A stretch of 64,000 nucleotides of DNA from Tetragonia tetragonoides (GCA_038025085.1 CM076140.1:21577501-21641500), one strand, 5' to 3'. Counted from the first letter of the stretch, positions 1-12,001 are shown. Numbers and translations: made by a program. The notes: generated by a model from the sequence alone, not told the origin.

Positions 1-582
1 GTCAAGCCCTAGAATAGTTTCCCCTACAATCAGATGCAGAGGAGAATGTCCTTCAGCCATTTGATTAACCACTCGCAACAACGAGGCTCTACCCAAGTTG
101 GAAGACTCTGCATTAGCAAACAATAGGCGATTTAACATGCAAAGTACAAAATCCTGTCGATGACAATGCCTAAATATCACATCCTGTTCAGAAGAAATAA
201 CAAACTTTTCACAGATTTGAACTAAGTCCACATCGACACCGAGAATCATGCTTTTGGCTTCTGCAGATGTTAAACCTAGAGATTTCCTGTACTGATTGCT
301 AAAACCATCCCTCAAATAAGGCACAACTGTGGGAAGAACATCAAACATATTAGTAATCGCAGCAAATTCATCAACTAGAGGGCATAATTCAGAGTTACCC
401 AAACAGAAAACATGCAAGTCAGAATCCTAATAATTCAGAGCAAATCGAAGGAGGGGCCACAAAATTTTGGTTGGTCTTAAACCCAATAGGGTAGAGATAT
501 GGTATGGAGCCAATTCAAGTTTATCTTCTATGGTCAGATTTTTACACCAGGCATCTAACAGGTTTTCAAAGGATTTCACAAT
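1..582 (-). pseudogene. DUF7745-type gene of T1, N-terminal part
   Basis: Reverse-strand copy of the family-T antisense gene whose product I assign, from memory of the family, to the plant transposon-associated DUF7745 group. Visible segments include PVVPYLRDGF-like and NLGRASLLR-like stretches that match the other copies closely. The start codon site at 580-582 reads ATT where other copies have ATG. A TGG codon just before the phrase ending in FRFGNSEL has become TAG (about 428-430). Beyond that stop the frame stays open to the window edge, so the gene continues outside. Function is unknown. It lies antisense to the element and has its own TATA box at 656-663. Broken, and not expected to make protein. 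Confidence 0.7.
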
Positions 583-655
583 GATAGAAGCATTGGGAAA
601 TTTGAGAGAGCTGAAGTCTGAAGAGGAGTTATGGCATTGGATATCCCGTAAATCC

Positions 656-663
656 TATTTATA
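656..663 (-). promoter_or_regulatory. TATA box of the T1 DUF7745 gene
   Basis: The reverse strand reads TATAAATA about 75 bp upstream of the old start codon. The same box lies at the same distance in T2 (18230-18237), T4 (44035-44042) and T5 (53924-53931). Conservation between old, decayed copies supports a real promoter ancestrally. Confidence 0.6.
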
Positions 664-718
664 GGCAAAGAATCGGGTCAAAAAAGTCAGAAATCCATGA
701 AAAAGGCCAAAAGTCAGA

Positions 719-832
719 GCCGCTAGTGGCTCTGGCCAGCACCGCTAGCGGCTGTGACCAGCGCTGCTAGCGGCTATGACCAGCGCTGCTAACGGCCCTC
801 ATCTCCAGCCCAGCGTCGCTAGCGGCCCTGAC
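719..832. repeat. GCC palindrome cluster, T1 DUF7745 promoter
   Basis: Five direct, slightly varied copies of a 20-25 bp unit centred on the palindrome GCCGCTAGCGGC (for example gctgctagcggc, gtcgctagcggc), in AT-rich surroundings. They lie about 55-175 bp upstream of the TATA box on the reverse strand. The same cluster recurs before the DUF7745 gene of every family-T copy. Confidence 0.8.
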
Positions 833-1220
833 ATCAGCCCGATCGATTTTTTTCTCCTTTTGCTCCAGCCCGCCCACTTGGTCTATTCTGCTCGGTTTAT
901 GCCCAGTTTTTCAGATGCACAACGGAATTACAAAGCCCGAGACTCTTTTAGTTTTATCTTTTTCCATATTCTTTCATTAATTATTATTCTTTTTATTTAG
1001 GGGGTATAATATGTGCAATTTTTGCTTTTTCTTGTGATTGTTACCCTTTTTCTTTATTTTATTCCCTAAATTGTGGCCTACTCTTTTATTGCATAACACA
1101 TTGCATACTTAGAGATCAGATGGGCATAATCGAGTCATCATAGCATACATATCATATAAAATGCATAAAAACAGGAGTTTAAAGTTTGAAGGCCAATGTT
1201 TACAAAGCTATCCTACATTG
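833..1220. other. Spacer between DUF7745 promoter and PMD 3' end (T1)
   Basis: AT-rich, non-coding. It contains a block conserved at the same place in T2, T4 and T5 (around 1000-1160, including a run reading gggtataatatgtg). It probably holds the 3'UTR of the PMD gene and the upstream part of the DUF7745 promoter. No open frame here is conserved between copies. Confidence 0.6.
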
Positions 1221-2050
1221 CTCAACCGGAGTCATCATCGCCGTTGCTGTCAACCTCATCTTCAACGGACGGTCCCTGGCCATAGTTTTCAGCCGAATAG
1301 TGGAAGGAGCCCTGAGTACTAAACGAGCTATAAACGGTCCCCGTTCCAAAGAAGCTCTATGTGGCCTGACCAGCAAAGTCCATAGCCATATCCTGATATG
1401 AAAGCCCAGTTTGAGGCGCGTCCCATCCAGGGGCGTTCGCCCAAACTCCAGCCATAGGGGTCACAGTAGGCCTACTGTCGAAAGAAGGCTGAAAACCCAC
1501 CGGAGATAATATCTCCGGCACAGGAATGTGCGGCACAGAAGGTCTGGGCACCACATCAACAGGAGGCCTAGTCACAACTACAGGAGGGGAACGAGCATCA
1601 GATGGCCTGCTCGCCGAAGAGACCCTCGCAGAAAAAGAACGTCGGGGTCCCACCGAAGAAGAGGACTGCGACATCTGCAAATTAATCAAGACCGAAAGCA
1701 AACACAAAACACAAGAAGGGATAAAAAAAAAATACCCTCGTACAACCATGAGGCAAGGGCAAACCTTCCACGGTCTCTCCATCAGCAGTATGTAGAGGGA
1801 ACTCCTCTACTATACGTTCCCCACTCTCACCAATATACCTCACCTCATTGCTCGGCAGGGTTACGCTTGGGGGCTGGCCCCGAGGAACTTTAGAATGGGA
1901 CCTCCTGGGACCCTGAGGAGCCAAACGATCTGCCTACAAGACACAAAAGTCAGTATATCACGCATATAGCTGAAAAGGGCACAAATAAAGGTCTTACCTC
2001 AGAAGTGAGGTCCGGCATCAGACGACCCAAGCAATAGGCCAGGTACACAG
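1221..2050 (-). pseudogene. PMD gene of T1, 3' exons
   Basis: Last exons of an intron-containing plant-mobile-domain gene on the reverse strand. The exon 4 remainder (1998-2050) encodes the LGRLMPDLTSE end. Exon 5 is at 1736-1933. Exon 6 is missing: intron 6 sequence runs directly into intron 5 sequence near 1695-1705, so recombination between introns removed about 180 bp. Exon 7 (1221-1674) is a Ser/Pro-rich tail starting MSQSSSSVGP and ending DDDSG. It has a deletion of roughly 75 bp and a TAG at 1357-1359. The donor after exon 5 reads GTATTT instead of GTAAGT. The gene resumes at 29172 across insertion K1. Confidence 0.75.
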
Positions 2051-4681
2051 TGTAACACCCCCAAATCCCTAACGATTTCCTGAGAACTATCGACGTCATT
2101 ATACATGACTCGACACCGCTGAACCGTCCTGAACCCGAGGGTTTTCACTGCAACATTTATCACTAAGGAGTAAATGCTAAGCAGAAAGAAAGACTAGGCA
2201 TCAAAAGGAGCTTCTAAGGAACTAAACAAACTAAACAGTTGATATCAGAGTTGTCTATATAGTGAGCTAAACCAATCAAACCAAATTTATTACATCTTCA
2301 AAGGGCTAAATCCAATAAAATCCCAACAATCTAATCTGAACAGAGATAGTTCTAAAAACCGACGCCAACTCTACTTTCCAAGCTGTACGTCCTCAATCAA
2401 CTAAACCTGCACTTTGGTTTCCGTGACGAAAACAAAATACAGAAGAAAAGAAAAGAAACAAATAAGAAACAAAAATCAGATAAACTGAATAAATGTCATC
2501 CGTACCCAGTAAAAACATTTCGTAAACCTTACTTGAGGTTTTAGAAGAATCATTGAAATTCTTTTGCATACGCACATAAGCATATAATCACGCATACGGA
2601 TAACGGCATTCTTTTATATGCAATTCTTGTATAGTGATCATAAGAAATACGACATAGACAATCCGTCTTGATTAGAGAGATGTAAGAGAGCGAATAGAAC
2701 AGCGATTACCCATACTGTTCATCGAAGATACAATCACGCCATGGACTTAATGACTCTAGTGTGCACACTACCTCTAGTACAATTACACGAGCCTAGAGGA
2801 CTTAATAAATGGGGAATGATCCATTCCAGACACACTGCGAGGTGTCTATAAGTAACTTAAGAATTACTCATCCTTTGAACTACACCATTACGTGCAATAC
2901 CGATTGCTCGACTACTCCTAGGGATCCATTAGGAGTCTTACTCTCATTATTCAATTTACGTAATTTGCATTGGTTTGACATAGTGGCACTACGAGACCAC
3001 GACTTAGTAATTCATTTCATGCTCTTGACAATGAACAGTAAATATCGACGATAATGATAATTCAATACGATGAGAATTAAACATGCTTTAATTCAATGAC
3101 GACGATAATTCAATAATGATGACAAGCAATGTCTAGCACAATTTTGGCAGCAATTCGGCAGGGTAATATAATATCCAACAATTTACAAATCATCCAAGTC
3201 ATTCAACGATAATATATAGGTGCTCACTAGCACTCAATAATACCCATACCATTTAGCATATAATTAATAGCATAATAATACTAACAATTCACCATTCAAT
3301 AATTGTCCAGTAATCATCATATGGACTAATTAATTTCCAAAACATGATAACATCAACATGCTAATTATAAATGATATTTACAGCAGTGAATCATGCTTAA
3401 TAAATCTCATAATAACGACGATATAATTTAATCATGCCTTGCATATTAAATTCACAACAATTTCTCAATTAGCACATAACAGATCAAAATAGTTTTGATG
3501 GGACTTTGGAAGAAGGTAAGCATGAGCGCTTACCACTAAAACCCTACCAACAGTAAATATGCTCCAACCAATCGACGATAATCACGCTTGCTCCTTAGGT
3601 CATAATTAAAAACAATTACCGAATCAGTATTAATTAAATAGGAAAATACAAACTGCAACAAAATCTCAGTCTGATAAATTTATTAAATTCCTTGATTTTT
3701 TCCAACCAATCTAGGCTTTTGAAAATTCAAATTTCGATTCCGAATGAGTGCAAAGAAATAAAAATATTAAATCGAAAATACTGAAAATAGAATTAATAAT
3801 TACGAAAAATATAAAAACGAAACCCTAACTTCAAAACTAGGTCTAGGTCATGGGTACCCATACATGGGACCCATAACCCGACTTATCACCACCACCACCA
3901 CCCACTGGCCACCATGGCCGGTGGTGGTGGTCGCCGGAGCTCCGGCGACGTGAGGAGAGAGAAACGCGAACGAGAGAGAAAGAGAGAACGCGAGAGAGAG
4001 AGAGAGAAGGAAAGAAAGAAAGAGCGGGGGAGGGGGACAACCGACCACCCACCGGTCACCACCTGGGCGTCGGCCAGGTGGTCTGGCGGCCAGGAGGCCG
4101 CGCGTGATGGCTTGCGAAGGGGACGACCCGCAGGGAGAGAAAAATAGAAAAGAAAGAGAAAGAGAGGGGGGAGAGAAGAGGTTACCGGCGGGGGAGAGGG
4201 GACGCCGGTGGTGTCTCCAGTGAGGCGAGCGGCTGGAGAGAGGAGAGAGAGAGAGGGAGGCCGGTGAAGGTGAATGAGAGAGAGAACGTGAGTGAGAGAA
4301 GAGAGAGAGAAGCTTGAGGGTTTTGGTTCAATTTGCAAAACTGATCAGTTGTCTCACCTTTTCCTTATATAGGCCCTCAGTCAACCCAAGTCAAATACTA
4401 ATAGGTTTAGGAACTAATTGAATAATTTTCTGATTTAAATAGCTAATTAAAACTAATTAAAACTATGTGATAAATCCTTATTCATATATAAAACATTTTA
4501 ATTAAACTCCTCAAAATTAATAAGTGCAATTTATAAAAGTCCCATATTAATAATTAATATTATTATGGCTTTAATTGAATAAATCGAATCCTTAAATGAA
4601 TATACGATTTAATCTCCGAAACTATTTATAAATCATTTATAAATCAATATAATAATTATAGAAAATATTGGGGGTATCACA
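2051..4681 (-). repeat. 3' LTR of K1 (2.63 kb)
   Basis: It starts at the TSD with tgtaacacccc on the plus strand and ends gggtatcaca at 4681, next to the polypurine tract. It matches 27038-29171 and, inverted, 37366-39979. On the element strand it holds a TATATAAGG-type TATA box near 4363-4373 and then a long CT/GA tract. No protein-coding gene; small ORFs inside are low-complexity accidents. Confidence 0.9.
3940..4318. repeat. GA/CT-rich tract in K1 3' LTR
   Basis: Purine-rich runs of GA repeats with G-rich interruptions (heaviest around 3952-4025 and 4135-4315), downstream of the LTR TATA box on the element strand. This would be the 5' untranslated region of the element RNA. Equivalent tracts are at 28480-28830 and 37745-38105. 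Pyrimidine-rich sequence downstream of TATA is common in plant promoters. Confidence 0.7.
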
Positions 4682-4961
4682 TTCTACCCTCCTTAAAAGA
4701 AGTTTCGTCCTGAAACATGAGACATGAAGTAATCACTTCCAAAAAAAAAAACGAGTTTACCCATATAAAGGTATAATACAAATTTTAGGACATTAACATA
4801 TGCAAGATGAGCAAGTACGATCGTGATTCTAAATTGATTAGCATGCACCATGCAATGGTTGGACCTGCAATTCGTGCAAAGCGATAAATAAAAACACGCA
4901 AAAAGACGAAATTTCGAGGCGTGACATTCTACCCTCCTTAAAAGGAGTTTCGTCCCGAAAC
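4682..4961 (-). other. Double polypurine tract with relic LTR start (K1)
   Basis: On the element strand, TTTTAAGGAGGGTAGAA occurs twice: at 4927-4943 just after the pol stop, and at 4682-4698 directly against the LTR. The first copy is followed by TGTCACGCCTCG, which looks like an LTR start, and about 230 bp of non-coding sequence. The inner site therefore seems to be a fossil LTR boundary. K2 has the same arrangement at 37106-37365. Confidence 0.7.
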
Positions 4962-5577
4962 TCAAGTGGGACTAGTACCTTCTAGGAAGTGGTCTGGATA
5001 CTTCTCGCGCATCATGGATTCAGCTTCCCATGTTGCTTCCTCTTGACCTTGTGAAGACCAAACGACTCTGACAATTGGAATAGTCTTTGTTCGAGTTGAG
5101 CGCTCTTTGCGATCCACTATCTTGATAGGACGCTCTTCATAAGTCAAACTTTCATCGAGATCGATTGCTTCAGGTTGAACGACATGAGTTGGATCATGTA
5201 CGTAACGCTTCAACTAAGAGACATGAAATACACTATGGACTTTTGCAAGTTCCACAGGTAAAGCTAGTCGATAGGCAACCTCACCAATCCTTTCCAGGAT
5301 CTCGTATGGACCAATGTAACGAGGACTCAACTTCCCCTTACGACCAAAACGCATTACACCTTTGGTAAGAGATACTCGCAAAAGTACCTTTCTTCCCACC
5401 TCAAACTCTTCAGGTCTACGACCTCTATCTGCGTACGATTTCTGGCGATCTTGAGCACTACGCATCTTCCCTTGAATTACTTTGACCACGTCGACGGTTT
5501 GCTGGATCATTTCAGGATCCAAAACTGCAGTTTCACTAATATCAACAAACTAGCGATCTACATTTCCTGCCATCCAA
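4962..5577 (-). pseudogene. Integrase C-terminus and chromodomain-like tail (K1)
   Basis: Reverse strand. Integrase C-terminal region (5214-5577; GKLSPRYIGPYEI is typical of Ty3/gypsy integrase), then a tail (4962-5213) containing IPIVRVVWSSQGQEEATWE, which resembles the chromodomain of chromoviruses. An in-frame TAG at 5214-5216 replaces the Gln present in K2. Such a tail guides integration to chosen chromatin in this family. It directly abuts the second copy of a tandem duplication, so the join to the integrase core is with copy 2. Confidence 0.75.
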
Positions 5578-6590
5578 TGCTTCATATGGTGCTCGATCAA
5601 TGCTAGAGTGATAGCTATTGATGTAAGAGAATTCGATCAACGAAATGTGTGTATCCCACGAGCCTGAATCGTTCTTTCCGTCTGACCGTCAGTCGCAGGA
5701 TGAAAAGCATTACTGAACTTCAATTTGCTTCCAAAAGCTTCTTGCAATTTCTGCCAAAAATGTGATAGGAATCTCGAATCTCTATCTGAAACAATATCTT
5801 CTGGGACACTATGAATTCTCATGACTTCCTTGGTGTAAGCATCCGCTAGCTTCTCCATTTTCCAAGTATAATTCATTGGGATGAATCTCGCAACTTTCGT
5901 CAAACGATCTCCAATGACCCAAATGGCGTTGTTCTTCTTCTGTGTAAATGGTAAACCCATGACAAAGTCCATTGAGATTGAATTTTATTTCCACGTAAGA
6001 ACTTCAAGCGATTGTATCATTCCACCAGGTCTCTTGTGTTCGATCTTGACCTTCTGGCCCGTCAGACACTTAGCCACGAAGTCAGCGATATCTTGTTTCA
6101 TACCTTTCCACCAAAACATTTGGCGAAGATATTTGTAAAGCTTGTGTCCACCTGGATGTACAGAATAAGGTGTATTGTGAGCTTCACCCAGAATCTGACT
6201 CTTGATCTCCGGGTCATTCGGCACACAGACACGATCACGAAATCTCGAGACACCGTCTTTACCAATAGAAAAGTCCTCGGATCTACCCTCGTCCTTGTGG
6301 TGTAGAATCCGTTGAAGATCCTCATCTGAACTCTGTTTACCCTTGATCTCGTCGAGTAAGGTTGGTCAAACTGACATATGTGCTAAGGTACATTGAACGT
6401 CACCTTTCAGCAGAATCTCCACGTCTAGACTTTGTAAGTCACGAATGATCTCCTTCGGAAGTACTAAAGCAGTGTTCTGCGTATGACGAGTCTTTCTACT
6501 CAAAGCGTCATCTACCACGTCAGCTTTCCCTTCGTGATACTGAATGTCATTGTCATACTCCGTCAATAACTCTAGCCATCTTCTTTGTCC
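5578..6590 (-). pseudogene. Second (3') copy of duplicated RNase H-integrase segment, K1
   Basis: About 1 kb repeating what lies at 6591-7650. It has the RNase H C-terminal stretch (6366-6590), the H2C2 zinc-binding region (about 6098-6230) and the integrase core containing [15 protein letters not shown] and SDRDSRF (5640-5972). It has diverged: about 50 bp is missing near 5665 compared with copy 1, and there are frameshifts and an extra stop before the core. The break at 6588/6591 joins RNase H sequence to late integrase sequence, which marks the duplication joint. Confidence 0.75.
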
Positions 6591-7963
6591 TTCCTACCAT
6601 ACAATGCTTCATATGGTGCTCGATCAATGCTTGAGTGATAGCTATTGTTGTAAGAAAACTCGATCAACGGAATGTGTGTATCCCACGATCCTTGATACTC
6701 GAGAGCACATGCTCGAAGCATATCCTCCAAGGTCTGAATCGTGCTTTCCGTCTGACCATAGTCGTAGGATGAAAAGCAGTACTGAACTTCAGTTAACTTC
6801 CAAAAGCTCTTGCAAATTCTGCCAAAAATGAGATAGAAATCTCGAGTCTCTATCTGAAATGATATCCTCTGGAACACCATGAAGTCTCATGACTTCCTTG
6901 ACGTAAGCATCCGCTAGCTTCTCCATTTCCCAAATCTCATTCATTGGGATGAATTTCGCAACTTTCGTCAAACGATCCACGACTACCCAAATGGCATTGT
7001 TCTTCTTCTGTGTCAATGGTAAACCCATGACAAAGTCCATTGAAATTGAGTTCCATTTCCACGTAGGGACTTCAAGCTATTGTATCATTCCACCAGGTCT
7101 CTTGTGTTCGATCTTCACCTTCTGGCACGTCAGACACTTAGCCACGAATTCAGCGACATCTTGTTTCATACCCTTCCACCAGAACATTTGGCGAAGGTAT
7201 TTGTAAAGCTGGTCTCCACCAGGATGTACAGAGTAAGATGTATTGTGAGCTTCACCCAGAATCTGACTCTTGATCTCCGGGTCATTCGGCACACAGACAC
7301 GATCACGAAATCTCAAGACACTGTCTTGACCAATAGAAAAGTCCTCGGATCTACCCTCGTCCTTGTGGTGTAGAATCCGTTGAAGATCCTCATCTGAACT
7401 CTGTTTACCCTTGATCTCGTCGAGTAAGGTTGGTCGAACTGACATATGTGCTAAGGTACATTGAACGTCACCTTTCAGCAGAATCTCCACGTCTAGACTT
7501 TGTAAGTCACGAATGATCTCCTTCGGAAGTACTAAAGCAGTGTTCTGCGTATGACGAGTCTTTCTACTCAAAGCGTCATCTACTACGTTAGCTTTCCCTT
7601 CGTGATACTGAATGTCGATGTCATACTCCGTCAATAACTCTAGCCATCTTCTTTGTCGCATATTCAACTCCTTTGCGTGAATATGTACTTGAGACTCTTG
7701 TGGTCCATGAACATCTTAACAGCAGAACCATAAAGATAGTGTCGCCAAATCTTGAAAGCAAATACGACAGCGGCAAGCTCTAAGACATGAGTAGGGTAAT
7801 TATCCTCGTGCTTCTTCAGTTGTCTTGAGGCATAAGCCACTACCTTACCATGTTGCATCAAAACACAGCCTAAGCCATCCTTAGACGCGTCACTATAGAC
7901 TTCATACCCTTCAGTTCCCGATGATAAATTCAAAATCGGTGCGCTTGTAAGACGTTTCTCCAA
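6591..7963 (-). pseudogene. RNase H and integrase, first copy (K1)
   Basis: RNase H begins in 7664-7963 with [13 protein letters not shown] (first catalytic Asp). The frame shifts at about 7667 and continues through HEGKANVVDDALSRK. The integrase zinc region is at about 7077-7280 (CLTCQKVK supplies the Cys pair). The core at 6789-7040 has [11 protein letters not shown] and ISDRDSRF, and the later core with the Glu region and PYEALYGRK lies at 6591-6880. TAG at about 7075 and other shifts break it. It stops at the duplication joint rather than continuing to the integrase tail. Confidence 0.75.
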
Positions 7964-9153
7964 CTCTTGAAAAGCAGCTTCACACTTTTCAGACTATACG
8001 AACTTCGTCGTCTTCTTCATCAAGAGTGTCATAGGCTGCTCTATCTTGGAAAATCCTTCCACAAACCTATGATAGTAACCAGCTAACCCAAGAAAACTTC
8101 TAACCTCAGTCACGCTCTTCGGTGCGGACCAGTCCATACAGCTCTAATCTTTTCCGGGTCAACAACAACTCCACTCTCAGACACCACGTGTCTTAAGAAA
8201 GAAACAGTTTCTAACCAAAACTCGCACTTTGACAACTTCGCGTACAACTGATGTCGTCTCAAAACCTCCAAAACGGTTCGCAAGTGTTGCTCGTGCTCAG
8301 CAGCGTTCTTCGAATAGACCAAAATATCGTCAATAAAGACAACTACGAACTGATCGAGATAAGGCTAGAACGTACGGTTCATCAAATCCATAAACTTTGC
8401 AGGTGCATTCGTCAACCGAAAAGGCATAACAGTGAACTCGTAATGTCCATACCTCGTCCTAAACGCGATCTTTGCAATGTCAGGCTCGGAAATACTGAGT
8501 TGATGGTATCCTGAACGTAAATCGATCTTTGAGAAGACAGTCGCTCCACGGAGTTGGTCGAATAGGTCATCAATCCACGGCAGTGGATAACGATTCTTGA
8601 TCGTAATCTTGTTCAACTCACGGTAGTCTATACACAGTCTCATACTACCGTCCTTCTTACGCGCAAACAAAATAGGAGCACCCCAAGGCGATACACTAGG
8701 ACATATGTATCTCTTCTCCAATAGTTCCTCTAGTTGCGTTTTCAGTTCTTTCATCTCGGCAGGAGCCATACGATATGGAGCTTTCAAGATCAGAGCAGAA
8801 CCTGGAGCTAAGTCGATCGTGAAATCAATAATATGTTGCGGAGGCATTCCGGGAATCTCGTCTGGAAATACGTCAGCGTACTTTGAAACAACTGGGATAG
8901 GTTTCGAGACTTCAGCTTCTCGACTTGTATCCACCACATGGCTTGGGTAAATTGCTTCACCCTTAGTCGTACACTCCTTTGCTTTCATGGTCGCCACCAC
9001 TTTCAACTTCGGCTTGACCATGACTCCTTTGTAGGTAATCCTCCTACCTTTCGGTCCACGCAACGACACACGTTGTTCAAAGCACTTAACCTTAGCCCTA
9101 TACTTGGCTAACCAATCCATTCCCAATATCACGTCGAAATCCTTCAAATCCAT
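7964..9153 (-). pseudogene. Reverse transcriptase (K1)
   Basis: Ty3/gypsy RT on the reverse strand. The end of protease ([11 protein letters not shown]) at 9080-9150 leads into RT with [26 protein letters not shown], and [11 protein letters not shown] (8365-8700). The catalytic motif is FIDD within [10 protein letters not shown] at about 8305-8335. A TAG at 8365-8367 lies a few residues before the catalytic motif. A one-base loss near 8137 shifts the frame, and another stop lies before the RNase H domain. The order and motifs are ordinary for a chromovirus. It is the only RT relic I found in the window. Confidence 0.8.
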
Positions 9154-10570
9154 CTAAATCAAGTCTGCAGGCAAATCGGAACCAGCTATCCTAATCGGAC
9201 ACTTTTCATACAACGCTTTACAATTAACAATCGACCCATCTGGCATCGTAATATTTGCACTATACACAGGACTAGGCTCTAAACCTATCTTAGATGCAAA
9301 GCTCTTAGAAAGAACAGAATGCGTTGCACCACTATCAAATAAAACAAAAGCAGGTTGAGAGTTAACGAGAAAAGTACCAGCGGTCACATTCGGGTTCGCC
9401 TCAGCTTCATTGCGGTTCAGCACATAAACCCTTCCATTTACCCCTCTATTGTTGTTGTTGTTGTTGTTGTTGTTGTTCTGCACGGGGTTGGCAGGTGCGG
9501 GAAGTAGTGCTTGATTGTTCGCAGCAGGAGCAGTAGTATTGTTGCGGTTATTGTTGTTGTAACCCCCATTTCCGCGATTACCATTTCCATTTCCACCACG
9601 ATTGTAGTTTTTATCGCGGCTCTGACCATTGCCGTTCCTTCCACGACTCCAGCATTCAGAAGCTTTATGACCAGGCTTGTTACACTCGTAGCATTGAAGT
9701 ACATCACCATGACAGTTCTTGCCAGGATGCGTCTTGTTGCAGCGACTACAAGGCGTATTCCTCCTAGCTAAGATCGTAGCTCTATGACTGTTCGAGTCAC
9801 GATTCCTGTTCCCGTTGTGGTTCTGACTACCACCTTGGTTGTTGTGATTGCCGTTGTTCGGCCTTGGCTTCTTATCTGCGCCATTTGACTGGGAAGAATT
9901 CCCTTCGTCACGTTTATGCTTTCCGAGCAACGAATCACGACGATCCACAACACGCTCTTGGTTCAAGGCTTTCTCGTAAGATCCTTGGAACGTCAGCGAG
10001 TTTCCCATAATAAAACGCTGAATATCCCTTTTTAGACCATCTTCGAACCTCTCGACACGCTCAGCTTTGGTCGTGACCAAGTTAGGTGCAAAAGCAGCAA
10101 GCTCGTTGAACTTTATTGCGTACTCAGCCACTGATAACTTTCCTTGATAGATGTTCTCGAATTCCCGTTGCTTCTGGCGACGGACAGCTCTTGGATAGAA
10201 CCTCTCACGAATAGACTCCTTGAATTCGGTCCACCCGTATTCTTCAATGGCGATTAGATCAGTGCCCACATCGCTCCACCACTTGTTAGCCTCACCCTTC
10301 AGGTAGTACGTAGCGGTGTTGACCTTCATGTTGTTGGGCCGACTAATCGCCCTAAACAACTTTTCGAACTCTATTATCCAATTCTCCAACTTGGTGGGCT
10401 CACAGCCACCCTCAAACGTTGGAGGTTTGAGTGCATCGAAATCCCTAAAGTTGCGTCTTAGGGTTCTGCGCGTTGTGATCTTGCTCTTGACGCTCTAACT
10501 GGCGCGTGATGTGCTCAACGACAATGGTAAGACCTACTTCTAGTCCCGCAAGTCGGTCGTTGGTTGCCAT
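9154..10570 (-). pseudogene. Gag and protease (K1)
   Basis: The start is the ATG at 10568-10570 (MATNDRLAGLEVG). A frameshift near 10460 leads to a long frame down to 9154. It holds the retrotransposon Gag domain (NKWWSDVG and EFENIYQGKLSV regions), then a basic Asn/Gly-rich linker. The zinc knuckle CYECNKPGHKASEC fits C-x2-C-x4-H-x4-C. A poly-Asn run follows, then the protease active site LFDSGATHSVLS. TAG at 9154-9156 interrupts the protease just before the DWLAKY region. Gag packages RNA; the protease cuts the polyprotein. Confidence 0.8.
9449..9477. repeat. TTG/GTT microsatellite in K1 gag
   Basis: About nine or ten TTG triplets on the plus strand encode a poly-Asn run on the reverse strand, between the zinc knuckle and the protease. 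It is in frame, so length changes by whole codons would be tolerated. Confidence 0.85.
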
Positions 10571-11255
10571 TATAACAAATCTGAGACATAAAAGAGCAAT
10601 GGTTGATCACCATTTCCGCGAAGTTGCCACATTCGACCCAAATTTGGGGTCTAATTCAGAGATATAGGTTATAATTGAAACCAATCTCTTGACATTTAGC
10701 AAATAGCATATAAGTTTCAATGATCGACCTTACATTGTAGGTCTAAGCAACATACTTGCTTTGAGTTGCTCTCAGTATATTATGCAGTAACAAAGTAGAC
10801 ACATTGGTCTCACACGATTGATAAGAAATAACATTTACAATCCACACATCGAGGCTCCATACTATTTTAGTAGGGCAATAAACAATGACATTTGATTGCA
10901 TACAATACATGCTTAGCCTTTGGCTCACAATTGATATGATCATGCTCAATGAAAATTTTGCCGAAATTCCGACATGGATTTCCCATCATGTCTAGGCAAT
11001 AACGAGATAACATTATGAAGCTATTTGTCAACCATGCAATTATGTGATAAAACGATCATATAAAACAAATTCTCAACGATATCATATAATCAAATGAAAT
11101 AGTCTTGCAATGAGACAAATTGCAAGTAAATAACAATCATAAATAATTGTTGCCTATGCAACTACACCAACATCAAACTTGACCATGCAGGGCCATCACA
11201 ATAGCTAAATGTTCCAATAAAACTCAAGTAAAACTAATAAGGCAATAATCTAGTT
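10571..11255. other. Non-coding spacer between extra ORF and gag (K1)
   Basis: AT-rich, no conserved frame and no motif I recognise. It separates the upstream extra ORF from gag. It may hold a translation-restart or splice signal for gag, but I see none clearly. Confidence 0.5.
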
Positions 11256-12001
11256 CTACTTGACAGTACCACATATTTTCTGCGCGTTAGGGGACTCATA
11301 ATGATCGTCCTTCCTCCTAGGCTTCACTTCCTTGCAGGGTGTGTATAGATAAGCATATCCACCGAATTTTTGAGGCATGAAACGCTTCCTAAAATCATCG
11401 GCTTGCTTGCATTTCTTCGTCCAACAGTACTCGCACATTCCCTTCGGCGCAGGTATTAGCACACGGTTCACCTTCCACTCGAACTCGGATAGGCATAACT
11501 CAGCTGCGACACCTCTAAAGCAAAGAGACCATTGCGTACCACCGTACTTCTTCTAGTGCAGGTGACCACTCTTAGAGACTACATCGTCGTACTTCTCCTT
11601 GAGTCCCATCCAAGGATGGATGTTAGGCAGACCAGCCAGTAGTAGCTCTACCCATAAGCCTTTTTGTAGACTCGTGCGATTCTCGTACTGATAACGCTCG
11701 ATCGTAGTATAAGCACGTCGTATGTAGATACGTATATCCTCGAGCTCAGCATCAGTACCAAAGAACGGCTCCACAAGAGGAGACCAATTTGCAGCAGGAA
11801 GGTGCAACAGTAGGTGCAATAGTAGGCGCAATGTTGTTGTCGCTCTCGGCACTAGTATCTTCAAAATCCGGCATATCATCGTTCTCTTCCGGTGGTGTAT
11901 ACGCAGGCTTAGACTCTGAGGGATCTTCCTCTTCATCAACTACATGTGCGGCGGGTGCGGCCACTGGCGCGAAAACAGGCGCTGGTACAGGCGCGGGGTG
12001 T
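11256..12001 (-). pseudogene. Extra ORF upstream of gag in K1, 3' part
   Basis: Continuation of the ORF that starts at 26844, cut by T2. The reading frame runs through the pre-insertion site without a stop. An acidic, Pro/Ala-rich stretch (DDMPDFEDTSAESDNN) is followed by a frameshift near 11800. A folded-looking part then contains DAELEDIRIYIRRAY and MCEYCWTKKCKQADDF (Cys pairs). A TAG at 11553-11555 interrupts it, the same frame continues, and it ends at 11256. The joined ORF would be about 310 residues. I do not recognise the protein. It lies between primer site and gag, where extra ORFs occur in some plant gypsy elements. Confidence 0.6.

Noticed and set aside
719..832. Palindromic GCC repeats as a CRISPR-like array
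   Set aside because: Units are contiguous or irregularly spaced, without unique spacers, and lie in plant retroelement promoters. There are no cas genes.
1526..1893. Plus-strand ORFs over the PMD tail exons
   Set aside because: Shadows of the reverse-strand exon 5 and exon 7 coding sequence.
3843..4338. Arg/Glu- or Ser/Leu-rich ORFs in the K LTRs (also 28355-28850 and 37746-38208)
   Set aside because: Low-complexity translations of the GA/CT tract on both strands, not conserved as proteins.
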